From assembly GCA_029256645.1 (NCBI GenBank), contig JAQSXM010000244.1:1-5804 (forward strand): DNA of 5,804 nucleotides, given 5' to 3'. Source of the DNA: Sporomusa sp. (GTDB lineage Bacteria; Bacillota_C; Negativicutes; Sporomusales; Sporomusaceae). Both the position numbers and the translations under genes were made by a program. Positions 1 to 5,707 of the stretch are shown in pieces. Position 1 is the first letter of the stretch. Every line of letters starts with the position of its first letter. The notes below the pieces were generated by a model. It saw nothing but the letters and a program-made list of their open reading frames with translations, had not been told where the DNA came from and ran no database searches.

Positions 1-1
1 G

Positions 2-241
2 ACTATTGGCGCAATGGAAACTAACAAAGTTCTCTTTATTATTTTCTTCCTTATTGATATACTTTTTCTCGGCCTTGCTGCAGATGCATTAGGATTAGGC
101 CACGGCTGGCACACTATGGCTGCCTGGGCTGAGCTTATGATTGCATTAGTTGGTTTTTACGGCAGCGCCGCAGTTACCCTGAATACGCACTTTGGCAAAC
201 AATTCTTACCAACAGGCAAACCTTTTGGTATCTTCAAGTAA
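2..241 (+). CDS. Acetate uptake transporter (GPR1/FUN34/YaaH family), C-terminal part, 5' end outside the window
   Basis: This is the last 79 codons of an inner-membrane carrier of the AceTr family (E. coli SatP/YaaH type), which moves acetate, and in some members succinate, with protons. The frame is open from the first complete codon (Thr-Ile-Gly-Ala before the first visible Met), and those residues align with the middle of the full-length paralog at 2821-3441. The ATG at 14 is therefore an internal Met and the true start lies to the left of the window. Two membrane segments are visible: a hydrophobic stretch right after TNKV, and a second from AAWAEL to about TLN. The C-terminal LPTGKPFG motif matches LPIGKPLG in the paralog. 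By hand, about 35 of 79 positions are identical, so these are diverged paralogs and not a recent copy. The gene converges on rarA and is closed by the terminator at 251-300. The family call is firm; the substrate is inferred. Confidence 0.9.
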   Translation, partial: TIGAMETNKVLFIIFFLIDILFLGLAADALGLGHGWHTMAAWAELMIALVGFYGSAAVTLNTHFGKQFLPTGKPFGIFK

Positions 242-250
242 ACGCTGCTC

Positions 251-300
251 ATAAGCAAGAGCCCCTGCAAAAGCGTGGGGCTCTTGCTTATTCTTTTTTT
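251..300 (+). terminator. Intrinsic terminator of the plus-strand transporter gene, overlapping the 3' end of rarA
   Basis: A perfect 15-bp inverted repeat (251-265 with 277-291, ATAAGCAAGAGCCCC and its complement) encloses an 11-base loop. It is followed by TC and seven T residues (294-300). This is a canonical Rho-independent terminator for rightward transcription and begins 9 bases after the transporter stop codon. Read leftward, the hairpin has no T-run after it, so it would be a weak terminator for rarA. The rarA stop codon (288-290) lies inside the right arm, and the T-run encodes the lysines near the end of RarA. Confidence 0.95.
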
Positions 301-1622
301 GTATTGTTTGTTTGCTTTAAATGCTCTAATCTTTTAGCAAAACCGGCCTCTAAACCATTAGCGGTAGGCTGATAATAGCTGCGATGTTTAAGCTTATCAG
401 GCATATATTCTTGCTTAACAAAGCCTTCATCATAGTCATGGGGATAAAGATATCCCTTGCCATTACCAAGGTCACGTGCGCCGCGGTAGTGAGCATCACA
501 AAGCTGGGGAGGAACAGTCCCGTAATCAAGGCTGCGAACATCTTCTATAGCGGCATCAATACCCTTGTAAGACGCATTACTTTTAGGCGCACAGGCCAGA
601 TATACCACAGCTTGCGCTAACGGAATCCGACCTTCAGGCATGCCGATGAATTGTACAGCCTGGGCTGCAGCCATTGCAATAACGAGAGCCTGAGGATCTG
701 CGTTACCGATATCTTCAGAAGCACAAATAACAAGCCTTCTGGCAATAAACTTAACATCTTCCCCCGCCTCCAGCATCCGCGCAAGATAATGCAGCGCCGC
801 ATCCGGATCTGAACCTCGCATGCTTTTGATAAATGCTGATACCACATCATAGTGATTATCGCCTTTTTTATCATAGGCCTGCAGCTTTTCACCGGCCACT
901 GTTTCAATAATTTCAGAAGTAATTACATTAGATTGCACAGGGTCAAGCATTGCAGCCGCTTGTTCAATGATATTGAGCGCTGTTCGGGCATCACCACCAG
1001 ATATCGCTACAATTTTAAGAAGTGTATCCTGGTTACAGACAATTTCCTCTTGGCCCAGCCCACGCTCCCGGTCAGTTAACGCCTGCTCTAATATCCGGAT
1101 GATTCCCTGCTCATCAAGACGCTTTAACCGTACTACCCGCATGCGTGAAAGCAGCGGCGAATTAACTTCAAAATAGGGATTTTCGGTGGTTGCGCCAATT
1201 AGGATAATAGTACCATTCTCAACATAGGGCAGCAGGACATCCTGCTGTCCTTTATTGAATCTATGAATTTCATCCACAAATAAAATTGTTCGCCGCTGCT
1301 GGAGCCTCAGCCGTTCTTTAGCGCTTTCAATCACTTTCCGGATATCGGCGGTACCGGCAGCTACCGCATTTAATTTTTCAAAATGACTGCCTGTTGTTTG
1401 CGCAATAATATGAGCAAGTGTTGTCTTACCGGTTCCCGGCGGTCCATATAGAACAACTGACGGTATGTTATCATTTTCAATCATTCGCCGTAAGAACTTA
1501 CCACGGCCAATTATCTCTTCCTGCCCAATGTATTCTTCTAGCGTTCTTGGCCGCATTCTGACGGCCAATGGTCTACTATCCTTCACTTGCGGTTCAAATA
1601 AATTCGTAGTAAACAAGTCCAC
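288..1622 (-). CDS. rarA: Replication-associated recombination protein A (RarA/MgsA), AAA+ ATPase
   Basis: A 444-residue AAA+ ATPase of the RarA/MgsA/WRNIP1 family, related to clamp-loader subunits. In bacteria it acts in the cytoplasm at stalled or damaged replication forks. Visible motifs are Walker A GPPGTGKT at 60-67, Walker B ILFVDEIH with DE at 117-118, a sensor-1 region GATTENP at 143-149, SPLLSR with the probable arginine finger R160, and sensor-2 GGDAR with R213. The region from about 260 to 430 (HYDVVSAFIKSMRGSDPDAAL, then EDIGNADP and PPQLCDAHYRGARDLGNGKGY in part) matches the C-terminal MgsA oligomerisation region, and the length is normal for the family. The start codon is GTG; an AAAAGGGTG ribosome site lies 5 bases upstream and contains the stop codon of the preceding ltaE. 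No separate promoter was recognised, so expression probably comes from the ltaE promoter. The 3' end runs into the terminator of the convergent transporter gene. Identification is secure. Confidence 0.97.
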   Translation of the reverse strand: MDLFTTNLFEPQVKDSRPLAVRMRPRTLEEYIGQEEIIGRGKFLRRMIENDNIPSVVLYGPPGTGKTTLAHIIAQTTGSHFEKLNAVAAGTADIRKVIESAKERLRLQQRRTILFVDEIHRFNKGQQDVLLPYVENGTIILIGATTENPYFEVNSPLLSRMRVVRLKRLDEQGIIRILEQALTDRERGLGQEEIVCNQDTLLKIVAISGGDARTALNIIEQAAAMLDPVQSNVITSEIIETVAGEKLQAYDKKGDNHYDVVSAFIKSMRGSDPDAALHYLARMLEAGEDVKFIARRLVICASEDIGNADPQALVIAMAAAQAVQFIGMPEGRIPLAQAVVYLACAPKSNASYKGIDAAIEDVRSLDYGTVPPQLCDAHYRGARDLGNGKGYLYPHDYDEGFVKQEYMPDKLKHRSYYQPTANGLEAGFAKRLEHLKQTNNTKKE

Positions 1623-1626
1623 ATTA

Positions 1627-2658
1627 TCACCCTTTTACTGTACTTGCCAATACTTTAGCTGTATAGTTGATATCACTGCCGGTAATTCCATGATGGGTTA
1701 CCATACGGATTTTATAGTCACCAAATTGGCTGATCTTAATACCTTGCTCAGCTAAACGTGCTGTTATTTGAGCAGCCGGTATTCCAATTGAAGTAGTATC
1801 TATTACAAGAATATTGGTTTCAACAGTATTAGCATCAAACCCGATATCCATGTTGGCAATTGCATTGGCAAGCATGCCAGCATTATCGTGATCCTCACTA
1901 AGACGCTCAACCATTGAGGACAAGGCAACAATGCCAGCTGCCGCAATGATTCCCGCTTGTCTCATTCCCCCACCGAGCATTTTGCGATAGCGGCGACATT
2001 TATCAATAAACTCCTGTGTACCAGCCAGCAGTGAGCCTACCGGAGCACATAGACCTTTCGACAAACAGAACATAATTGAATCGGTATAACATGTTAGCTT
2101 ATCTATGCTTACTTTATTCCGGATCGCCGCATTAAAAATTCTGGCGCCATCAGTGTGAATCTGGATATTATTATTTCTACTAAGTGTATAAATGCTGTCA
2201 AGAACATCTATGGGATAGCTCACACCACCGGCCCGGTTATGGGTGTTTTCCAGGCAAATAAGTGAGGTGGCCGGTTGATGAATGTCCTGTGGACGAATAG
2301 CTGCTGAAATTAATACTGAAGTCAAAATGCCGTTTGTTCCCGGAATGGTTTTGGCCTGAACACCTGATAAGGCAGCAATTCCCCCCACCTCATAGAAAAA
2401 TATGTGAGAATCCGCCTCACATATAAGCTCATCACCCCGTTGCGTATGGGCTAAAATGGCCAGTTGATTTCCCATGGTGCCACTGGTTACAAATAAACTG
2501 GCCTCCTTTCCTGCCATACGTGCACCTAATTCTTCAAGCTCTTTTACTGTCGGATCTTCACCATATACATCATCGCCCACCTCTGCCCGGTACATTGCCT
2601 CACGCATTTGAGGTGTCGGCATCGTTACTGTATCGCTTCGCAAATCAATATATCTCAA
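1627..2658 (-). CDS. ltaE: Low-specificity L-threonine aldolase (PLP-dependent, fold type I)
   Basis: A cytoplasmic PLP enzyme that splits L-threonine or L-allo-threonine into glycine and acetaldehyde, and often handles other beta-hydroxy amino acids. With the start used here it has 343 residues, normal for the family. Motifs are RSDTVTMPT near the N-terminus, GDDVYGEDPT, SGTMGN at 59-64 (phosphate binding), the PLP-stacking His in ADSHIFFYE (H85), ENTHNRAGG around H140, HTDGARIFNA with D170 and R173, and the Schiff-base lysine K201 in CLSKGLCAPVGS. The C-terminal RMVTHHGIT carries the usual carboxylate-binding Arg. The start is taken as TTG at 2658: the product then begins MRYIDLRSDT as in relatives, and AGGAG lies 8 bases upstream. 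GTG at 2661 is the alternative; TTG at 2676 would lie upstream of the ribosome site. The gene has its own promoter and leads into rarA. A related beta-hydroxy amino acid aldolase activity cannot be excluded. Confidence 0.93.
   Translation of the reverse strand: MRYIDLRSDTVTMPTPQMREAMYRAEVGDDVYGEDPTVKELEELGARMAGKEASLFVTSGTMGNQLAILAHTQRGDELICEADSHIFFYEVGGIAALSGVQAKTIPGTNGILTSVLISAAIRPQDIHQPATSLICLENTHNRAGGVSYPIDVLDSIYTLSRNNNIQIHTDGARIFNAAIRNKVSIDKLTCYTDSIMFCLSKGLCAPVGSLLAGTQEFIDKCRRYRKMLGGGMRQAGIIAAAGIVALSSMVERLSEDHDNAGMLANAIANMDIGFDANTVETNILVIDTTSIGIPAAQITARLAEQGIKISQFGDYKIRMVTHHGITGSDINYTAKVLASTVKG
1628..1636 (-). promoter_or_regulatory. rarA ribosome binding site overlapping the ltaE stop codon
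   Basis: On the minus strand AAAAGGGTG precedes the GTG start of rarA by 5 bases. The TGA stop of ltaE (1627-1629) uses the last two bases of this site, leaving only four bases between the two genes. This arrangement fixes the GTG start and suggests that a ribosome finishing ltaE can reinitiate on rarA. Confidence 0.75.
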
Positions 2659-2666
2659 CACGGTCA

Positions 2667-2671
2667 CTCCT
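2667..2671 (-). promoter_or_regulatory. ltaE ribosome binding site that decides the start
   Basis: AGGAG on the minus strand sits 8 bases before TTG 2658 and 5 bases before GTG 2661. A start at TTG 2676 would place this site inside the coding region and would lie almost at the predicted transcription start, so the longer open frame is unlikely to be the real gene. Confidence 0.75.
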
Positions 2672-2684
2672 ATCAAAGCTACTT

Positions 2685-2713
2685 ATTATCTACTATGGAG
2701 TATTCTGAGTAAA
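2685..2713 (-). promoter_or_regulatory. Candidate SigA promoter for ltaE-rarA
   Basis: Minus-strand TTTACT (2708-2713) as the -35 and GATAAT (2685-2690) as the -10 are separated by exactly 17 bases, with 4/6 and 5/6 matches to the housekeeping consensus. Transcription would start near 2678, giving a leader of about 20 bases that contains the AGGAG site. It sits between the transporter's terminator and ltaE, where a promoter is needed. It is judged by eye only. Confidence 0.6.
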
Positions 2714-2750
2714 CAACCGAAAATCCTGGGTTAAAAAACAAAAATACGAT

Positions 2751-2800
2751 AAAAAACACGACCATCATATCCCGAAAAGGCAGGATACAATAGTCGTGTT
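2751..2800 (-). terminator. Intrinsic terminator after the minus-strand acetate transporter gene
   Basis: On the minus strand an 18-bp stem, partly made of G-U pairs (2782-2799 with 2756-2773), closes an 8-base loop. It is followed by a run of six T residues (plus-strand A 2751-2756, the last also pairing in the stem). It lies about 20 bases beyond the transporter stop codon and separates that gene from the ltaE promoter. The G-U pairs make it less stable read from the plus strand, which agrees with leftward use. Confidence 0.88.
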
Positions 2801-2820
2801 TAGTTTGTTATATAAGAAGC

Positions 2821-3441
2821 TTAGACGCGCCGTAAGAACCCAAGCGGTTTGCCGATGGGCAGAACAACCCGGCCTGCAAACTTGTTCAGAAAAATAGCGC
2901 CACTCGCATAGAAACCAAGGATGCTGATACCAAGCTCAGACCAGGCCGCAATTGAATGTGCCCAGTGGAACCCCCAGGAATCAAGAGCAAGACAAATTAA
3001 CAGAACATCAATTAACACCATAATACCAATAAAAACTTTGTTAGTATCCAGGGATGCTACCGTAGCAAATAGGGAAAAAATGAAATAGCCAAAGAATGCG
3101 AAGCCCAGTTGACTAACATCAGCCTGCGCAGCAAGAGCGGCCCCGAATACCCCGCCTTTGATCATCCAAGCCATTGCAACACTATACCAGAAAAGGCCAA
3201 ATGCCCCTAAGACGGTTGCGCCGAAGAGATTGTTGTGCTTAAAATCCCAATACGAGGCAACAAATTGAGCAGTAGCTCCCAGGAAAAAAGCCCAAGGGAT
3301 AAGGAATGCAGTACCTGACGTCCAACCCAATTTTTGGGATGCTGCGACCAATGTTACCATGGCCAGGCCAAAGACGCCTAATGGAGTGGGATCAGCGATA
3401 ACTTCAGAAATTTTTTGTACTTCACCAGTTGTGTTGCTCAT
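2821..3441 (-). CDS. Acetate uptake transporter (GPR1/FUN34/YaaH family)
   Basis: A complete 206-residue carrier of the AceTr family (SatP/YaaH type), predicted to import or exchange acetate across the cytoplasmic membrane. The N-terminal signature reads DPTPLGVFGLAMVT at 17-30; the family usually has Asn where D17 stands. Six hydrophobic segments are visible at about 20-36, 43-64, 73-95, 111-130, 136-154 and 162-185. The family motifs SLDTNKV (130-136), AAWSELGISILGFYASGA (165-182) and LPIGKPLG (194-201) are present. The ATG start is preceded by AGGGGG at a spacing of 5 bases. The gene is monocistronic: its own extended -10 promoter lies upstream and an intrinsic terminator downstream. A diverged paralog ends at 241 on the opposite strand, so the organism has at least two such carriers. 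Succinate or another small carboxylate is possible as substrate. Confidence 0.95.
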   Translation of the reverse strand: MSNTTGEVQKISEVIADPTPLGVFGLAMVTLVAASQKLGWTSGTAFLIPWAFFLGATAQFVASYWDFKHNNLFGATVLGAFGLFWYSVAMAWMIKGGVFGAALAAQADVSQLGFAFFGYFIFSLFATVASLDTNKVFIGIMVLIDVLLICLALDSWGFHWAHSIAAWSELGISILGFYASGAIFLNKFAGRVVLPIGKPLGFLRRV

Positions 3442-3472
3442 GATATCCCCCTATCAAAAAATATACTCAATA

Positions 3473-3501
3473 AAGATATCATAAATAGAATAAAACGTCA
3501 A
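3473..3501 (-). promoter_or_regulatory. Candidate extended -10 promoter for the acetate transporter gene
   Basis: Minus-strand TTGACG (3496-3501, 5/6 to the -35 consensus) and TATCTT (3473-3478) are 17 bases apart, and a TG lies one base before the -10 as in extended -10 promoters. Transcription would begin near 3466, leaving a short AT-rich leader ending in the AGGGGG ribosome site at 3447-3452. Confidence 0.6.
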
Positions 3502-3520
3502 TTATTGTCGAAATAAAGTA

Positions 3521-3536
3521 TGAAAATATTTTGTCA
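3521..3536. promoter_or_regulatory. AT-rich imperfect dyad upstream of the transporter promoter (possible operator)
   Basis: TGAAAATATTTTGTCA contains the 10-base palindrome AAAATATTTT and lies about 20 bases upstream of the transporter -35. Position and symmetry would suit a regulator site, but in such AT-rich DNA this can arise by chance. It lacks the central CG of a CcpA cre site. Confidence 0.2.
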
Positions 3537-3584
3537 TTTAGGGGGAGTTGTCCTGGTTAAGGCGATACGATATAAAATCTTTCG

Positions 3585-3600
3585 AAAAAAGACAAAAAAA
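3585..3600 (-). terminator. U-runs terminating 6S RNA, using its own closing stem
   Basis: The minus strand reads seven T (3600-3594), GTC, then six T (3590-3585) directly after the closing stem of 6S RNA. No separate hairpin is present. The closing stem (3605-3614 with about 3780-3789) can act as the terminator hairpin, and the first T-run can pair further with the A-run transcribed from 3792-3798. Confidence 0.65.
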
Positions 3601-3803
3601 TACACGCTCATTCCCCATCATGTCGTATTGCCTTTGTTTTGAACCTGCCCTCGGCAGGTGGGTGCTCGCCTGATTACTTTGTGTGTCCCATAAAAACAGG
3701 GCATACAGGCCATAACCAGAGACAGGCTCCCAAAGTAGATGTGTTGGCTCAAAACATAGGCAGTACACGCACACAATAGGGGGTGAGCGCGATTTTTTTG
3801 TTC
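3594..3803 (-). ncRNA. ssrS: 6S RNA (SsrS/BsrA type), regulator of RNA polymerase
   Basis: 6S RNA binds housekeeping sigma-factor RNA polymerase by imitating an open promoter and is released by templated synthesis of a short product RNA. On the minus strand the two ends pair as a long closing stem: CGCTCA (3784-3789) with TGAGCG (3605-3610), CCCC with GGGG, GTACTGCCT (3758-3766) with GTATTGCCT's partner at 3625-3633 (one C-A mismatch), and TGTTTTGAGCC (3746-3756) with GGTTCAAAACA (3635-3645). Beyond this lies a central bubble with CCAACACATCTACTTTGGG on the 5' side and a small hairpin, CCTGCC-GAG-GGCAGG (3644-3658), on the 3' side, a known 6S feature. An upper stem follows (GCCTG and CTGGTTAT pairing with GTAATCAGGC) with a terminal U-rich loop. 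The segment CTATGTTTTGAGCCAAC resembles the start region of B. subtilis 6S-1, and the location between aspS and rarA agrees. Ends are approximate: the 5' end comes from the promoter and the 3' end from the T-run. Confidence 0.88.
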
Positions 3804-3809
3804 GCTTTT

Positions 3810-3838
3810 ATATTATCAAATAAATCACGCAATTGCAA
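3810..3838 (-). promoter_or_regulatory. Candidate promoter of the 6S RNA gene
   Basis: Minus-strand TTGCAA (3833-3838) and TAATAT (3810-3815) are separated by 17 bases, each matching four of six consensus positions, and predict a start near 3803. The -10 region is highly AT-rich (GATAATATAAAA), so a register shifted by a few bases is possible. A short palindrome GCAATTGC (3829-3836) overlaps the -35. Confidence 0.5.
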
Positions 3839-3877
3839 GAGTTTGGTTAGCGGTATATTCTTCCAAATAGGGGAGGA

Positions 3878-5707
3878 TTATTTTTTAGCAGCAATCTCTG
3901 TTTTGATAAATAATTCTTTTAGCTGACGCGGCCCGACTTCTGACGGTGATTGCATCATCATCTCTGAAGCGCTTTGGGTCTTAGGAAAAGCAATAACATC
4001 GCGAATAGAGGCTCGTTTAGCCATAAGCATAACCAAACGGTCTAAGCCAAAGGCAATACCACCGTGTGGCGGAGTGCCGTATTCAAAAGCCTCGAGTAAG
4101 TAACCGAATTTTTCTACAGCTTCTTCAGGAGTTAGGCCGATCGCCGAAAATACTTTTTCCTGTAGGCTACGGTTATAAATCCGGATGCTGCCGCCGCCCA
4201 ACTCAATACCGTTAAGCACCATATCATAGGCTTTAGCTTTAATCTTGCCGGGTTCGCTTCCCAAATATTGAACGTCCTCGTCACGTGGTGATGTAAACGG
4301 ATGGTGCATAGCAACCCACCGTTTGTCTTCTTCGTCATATTCAAACATGGGGAAATCAATAACCCATAGGAATGATAGTTTGTCTGGGTCGATTAGGTTG
4401 AGACGGCGGCCCATTTCCAGTCTAAGCTGACCTAGGGCGGCAGCTACAACTTTAGGTTTATCGGCAACAAACAGCAGTAGGTCGCCAGTCTCAGCCTGAG
4501 CTGCAGCTGTCATTTTATTAATTGTATCTTCGCTAAAGAACTTTGTAATCGGTGATTTCAGACCCTCATCAGTATAAGATATCCAGGCTAAACCCTTAGC
4601 GCCATATGTAGCAACATAGTCTACAAGGCCATCAAGTTCACGGCGGGGAGCGTTGGCATAACCTTTAACATTAATAACCTTAACCTGACCGCCGTTAGCC
4701 AGCACAGAATCAAATACTTTAAACCCGGAATCTTTAAAAATACTTGATAAATCAATCAGTTCCATACCAAAACGAAGGTCAGGCTTATCTGATCCATAAC
4801 GTGCCATCGCCTCTTCATAAGTTAACCGCACAAAGGACGTGGGCACCTCGGCACCGATACCTTCTTTAAAGATGTAAGCAATCATTTGCTCCATAAGCGA
4901 TAAGATTTCTTCTCTGTCAATAAATGACATTTCAATATCAAGCTGGGTGAACTCGGGCTGACGGTCAGCTCTTAAGTCTTCATCCCTGAAGCAGCGAGCA
5001 ATTTGAAAATACCGTTCCATACCGGCTACCATTAACAACTGTTTATAGATTTGCGGCGATTGGGGCAGAGCATAGAACTTGCCTGGATTTACCCGGCTTG
5101 GCACCAAATAGTCTCTGGCACCTTCAGGTGTGCTTTTAGTAAGAATCGGGGTTTCAACTTCAAGAAAACGGTGTTTATCCAAGAAGTCCCGCATTGACTT
5201 GGCCACCCGATGCCTGAGCATAAGGTCTTTTTGCATTTCAGGACGCCGTAAATCAAGATAGCGGTACTTTAACCGCAGAATTTCATCAACATCAATGTTG
5301 TCTTGAATATAAAAAGGCGGTGTTTTGGCCATATTTAAGATTTTCAGTTCATTGCCATATACTTCGATGGTGCCTGTATCCATATTAGGATTAATAGTAC
5401 CTTCAGAACGAACTTTTACAACGCCACGTACCGCCAGCACAAATTCATTGCGAACCATCTCGGCCTTGATAAAAGCGTCTTTATTAACATCAGACGAAAA
5501 TACCACTTGAACGATACCTGAACGGTCCCGCAAATCAATAAAGATAAGCCCGCCATGATCACGCCGCCTTGAAACCCAGCCGCACAGAGTGACCTCCTGT
5601 CCGGTATGATCCTGGTTCAAATCATTGCAAGCGTGGGTTCGTTTCAACCCCTGCATTGTGTCAATTGCGTTAATTGTTTCAGAACTAGCAGTTTCTAGTT
5701 GTGCCAT
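3878..5707 (-). CDS. aspS: Aspartyl-tRNA synthetase, bacterial type, probably non-discriminating
   Basis: A class IIb synthetase of 609 residues that charges tRNA-Asp with aspartate in the cytoplasm. Order of parts: OB-fold anticodon-binding domain at about 20-125 ([20 protein letters not shown]); motif 1 around FLEVETPIL (181-189); motif 2 [20 protein letters not shown] (238-257); the bacterial GAD insertion at about 290-430; motif 3 with GLDR at 554-557. H51 and G103 stand at the positions where E. coli has Leu and Lys. His/Gly is the pair reported for non-discriminating enzymes (Pseudomonas aeruginosa), which also make Asp-tRNA-Asn for GatCAB. The ATG at 5707 is preceded by GGAG at 5 bases and overlaps the hisS stop as TAATG, so the pair is an operon. 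This gives about 17 residues before the usual start region (MQGLKRTH). Met18 is the alternative start but has no ribosome site. No clear terminator follows the gene. Confidence 0.98.
   Translation of the reverse strand: MAQLETASSETINAIDTMQGLKRTHACNDLNQDHTGQEVTLCGWVSRRRDHGGLIFIDLRDRSGIVQVVFSSDVNKDAFIKAEMVRNEFVLAVRGVVKVRSEGTINPNMDTGTIEVYGNELKILNMAKTPPFYIQDNIDVDEILRLKYRYLDLRRPEMQKDLMLRHRVAKSMRDFLDKHRFLEVETPILTKSTPEGARDYLVPSRVNPGKFYALPQSPQIYKQLLMVAGMERYFQIARCFRDEDLRADRQPEFTQLDIEMSFIDREEILSLMEQMIAYIFKEGIGAEVPTSFVRLTYEEAMARYGSDKPDLRFGMELIDLSSIFKDSGFKVFDSVLANGGQVKVINVKGYANAPRRELDGLVDYVATYGAKGLAWISYTDEGLKSPITKFFSEDTINKMTAAAQAETGDLLLFVADKPKVVAAALGQLRLEMGRRLNLIDPDKLSFLWVIDFPMFEYDEEDKRWVAMHHPFTSPRDEDVQYLGSEPGKIKAKAYDMVLNGIELGGGSIRIYNRSLQEKVFSAIGLTPEEAVEKFGYLLEAFEYGTPPHGGIAFGLDRLVMLMAKRASIRDVIAFPKTQSASEMMMQSPSEVGPRQLKELFIKTEIAAKK

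Noticed and set aside
14..241. A complete 75-residue small membrane protein starting at ATG 14
   Set aside because: The frame is open to the left edge and the residues before the ATG align with the full-length transporter paralog, so this is a gene cut by the window edge and not a short gene.
384..1755. Several open frames of 69-96 codons on the plus strand and one on the minus strand across rarA
   Set aside because: They are shadows of rarA and the start of ltaE: no ribosome sites, no domains, and strongly conserved coding sequence in the overlapping frame.
2677..2820. Riboswitch or T-box leader before the threonine aldolase gene
   Set aside because: The only strong structure is the transporter terminator, which lies upstream of the predicted ltaE promoter. 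The remaining leader is about 20 bases, too short for a riboswitch.
3521..3536. CcpA-type cre site upstream of the acetate transporter
   Set aside because: The TG...CA ends and AT dyad resemble a cre at first sight, but the central CG is missing and the spacing is 16 instead of 14 bases. It is kept only as a weak generic operator candidate.
3644..3658. Free-standing terminator hairpin CCTGCC/GGCAGG
   Set aside because: No T-run follows on either strand within a few bases; the hairpin sits where 6S RNAs carry a small hairpin in the central bubble.
3538..3774. Minus-strand open frame of 78 codons in the gap downstream of aspS
   Set aside because: It lies almost wholly within the 6S RNA, has low-complexity ends and Cys/Trp-rich chance composition, no convincing ribosome site, and no recognisable domain. 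The base pairing explains the sequence better than coding does.
4132..4359. Minus-strand 75-codon frame inside aspS, and a 61-codon plus-strand frame at 5325-5510
   Set aside because: Both lie inside highly conserved parts of AspRS in other frames and show no initiation signals.
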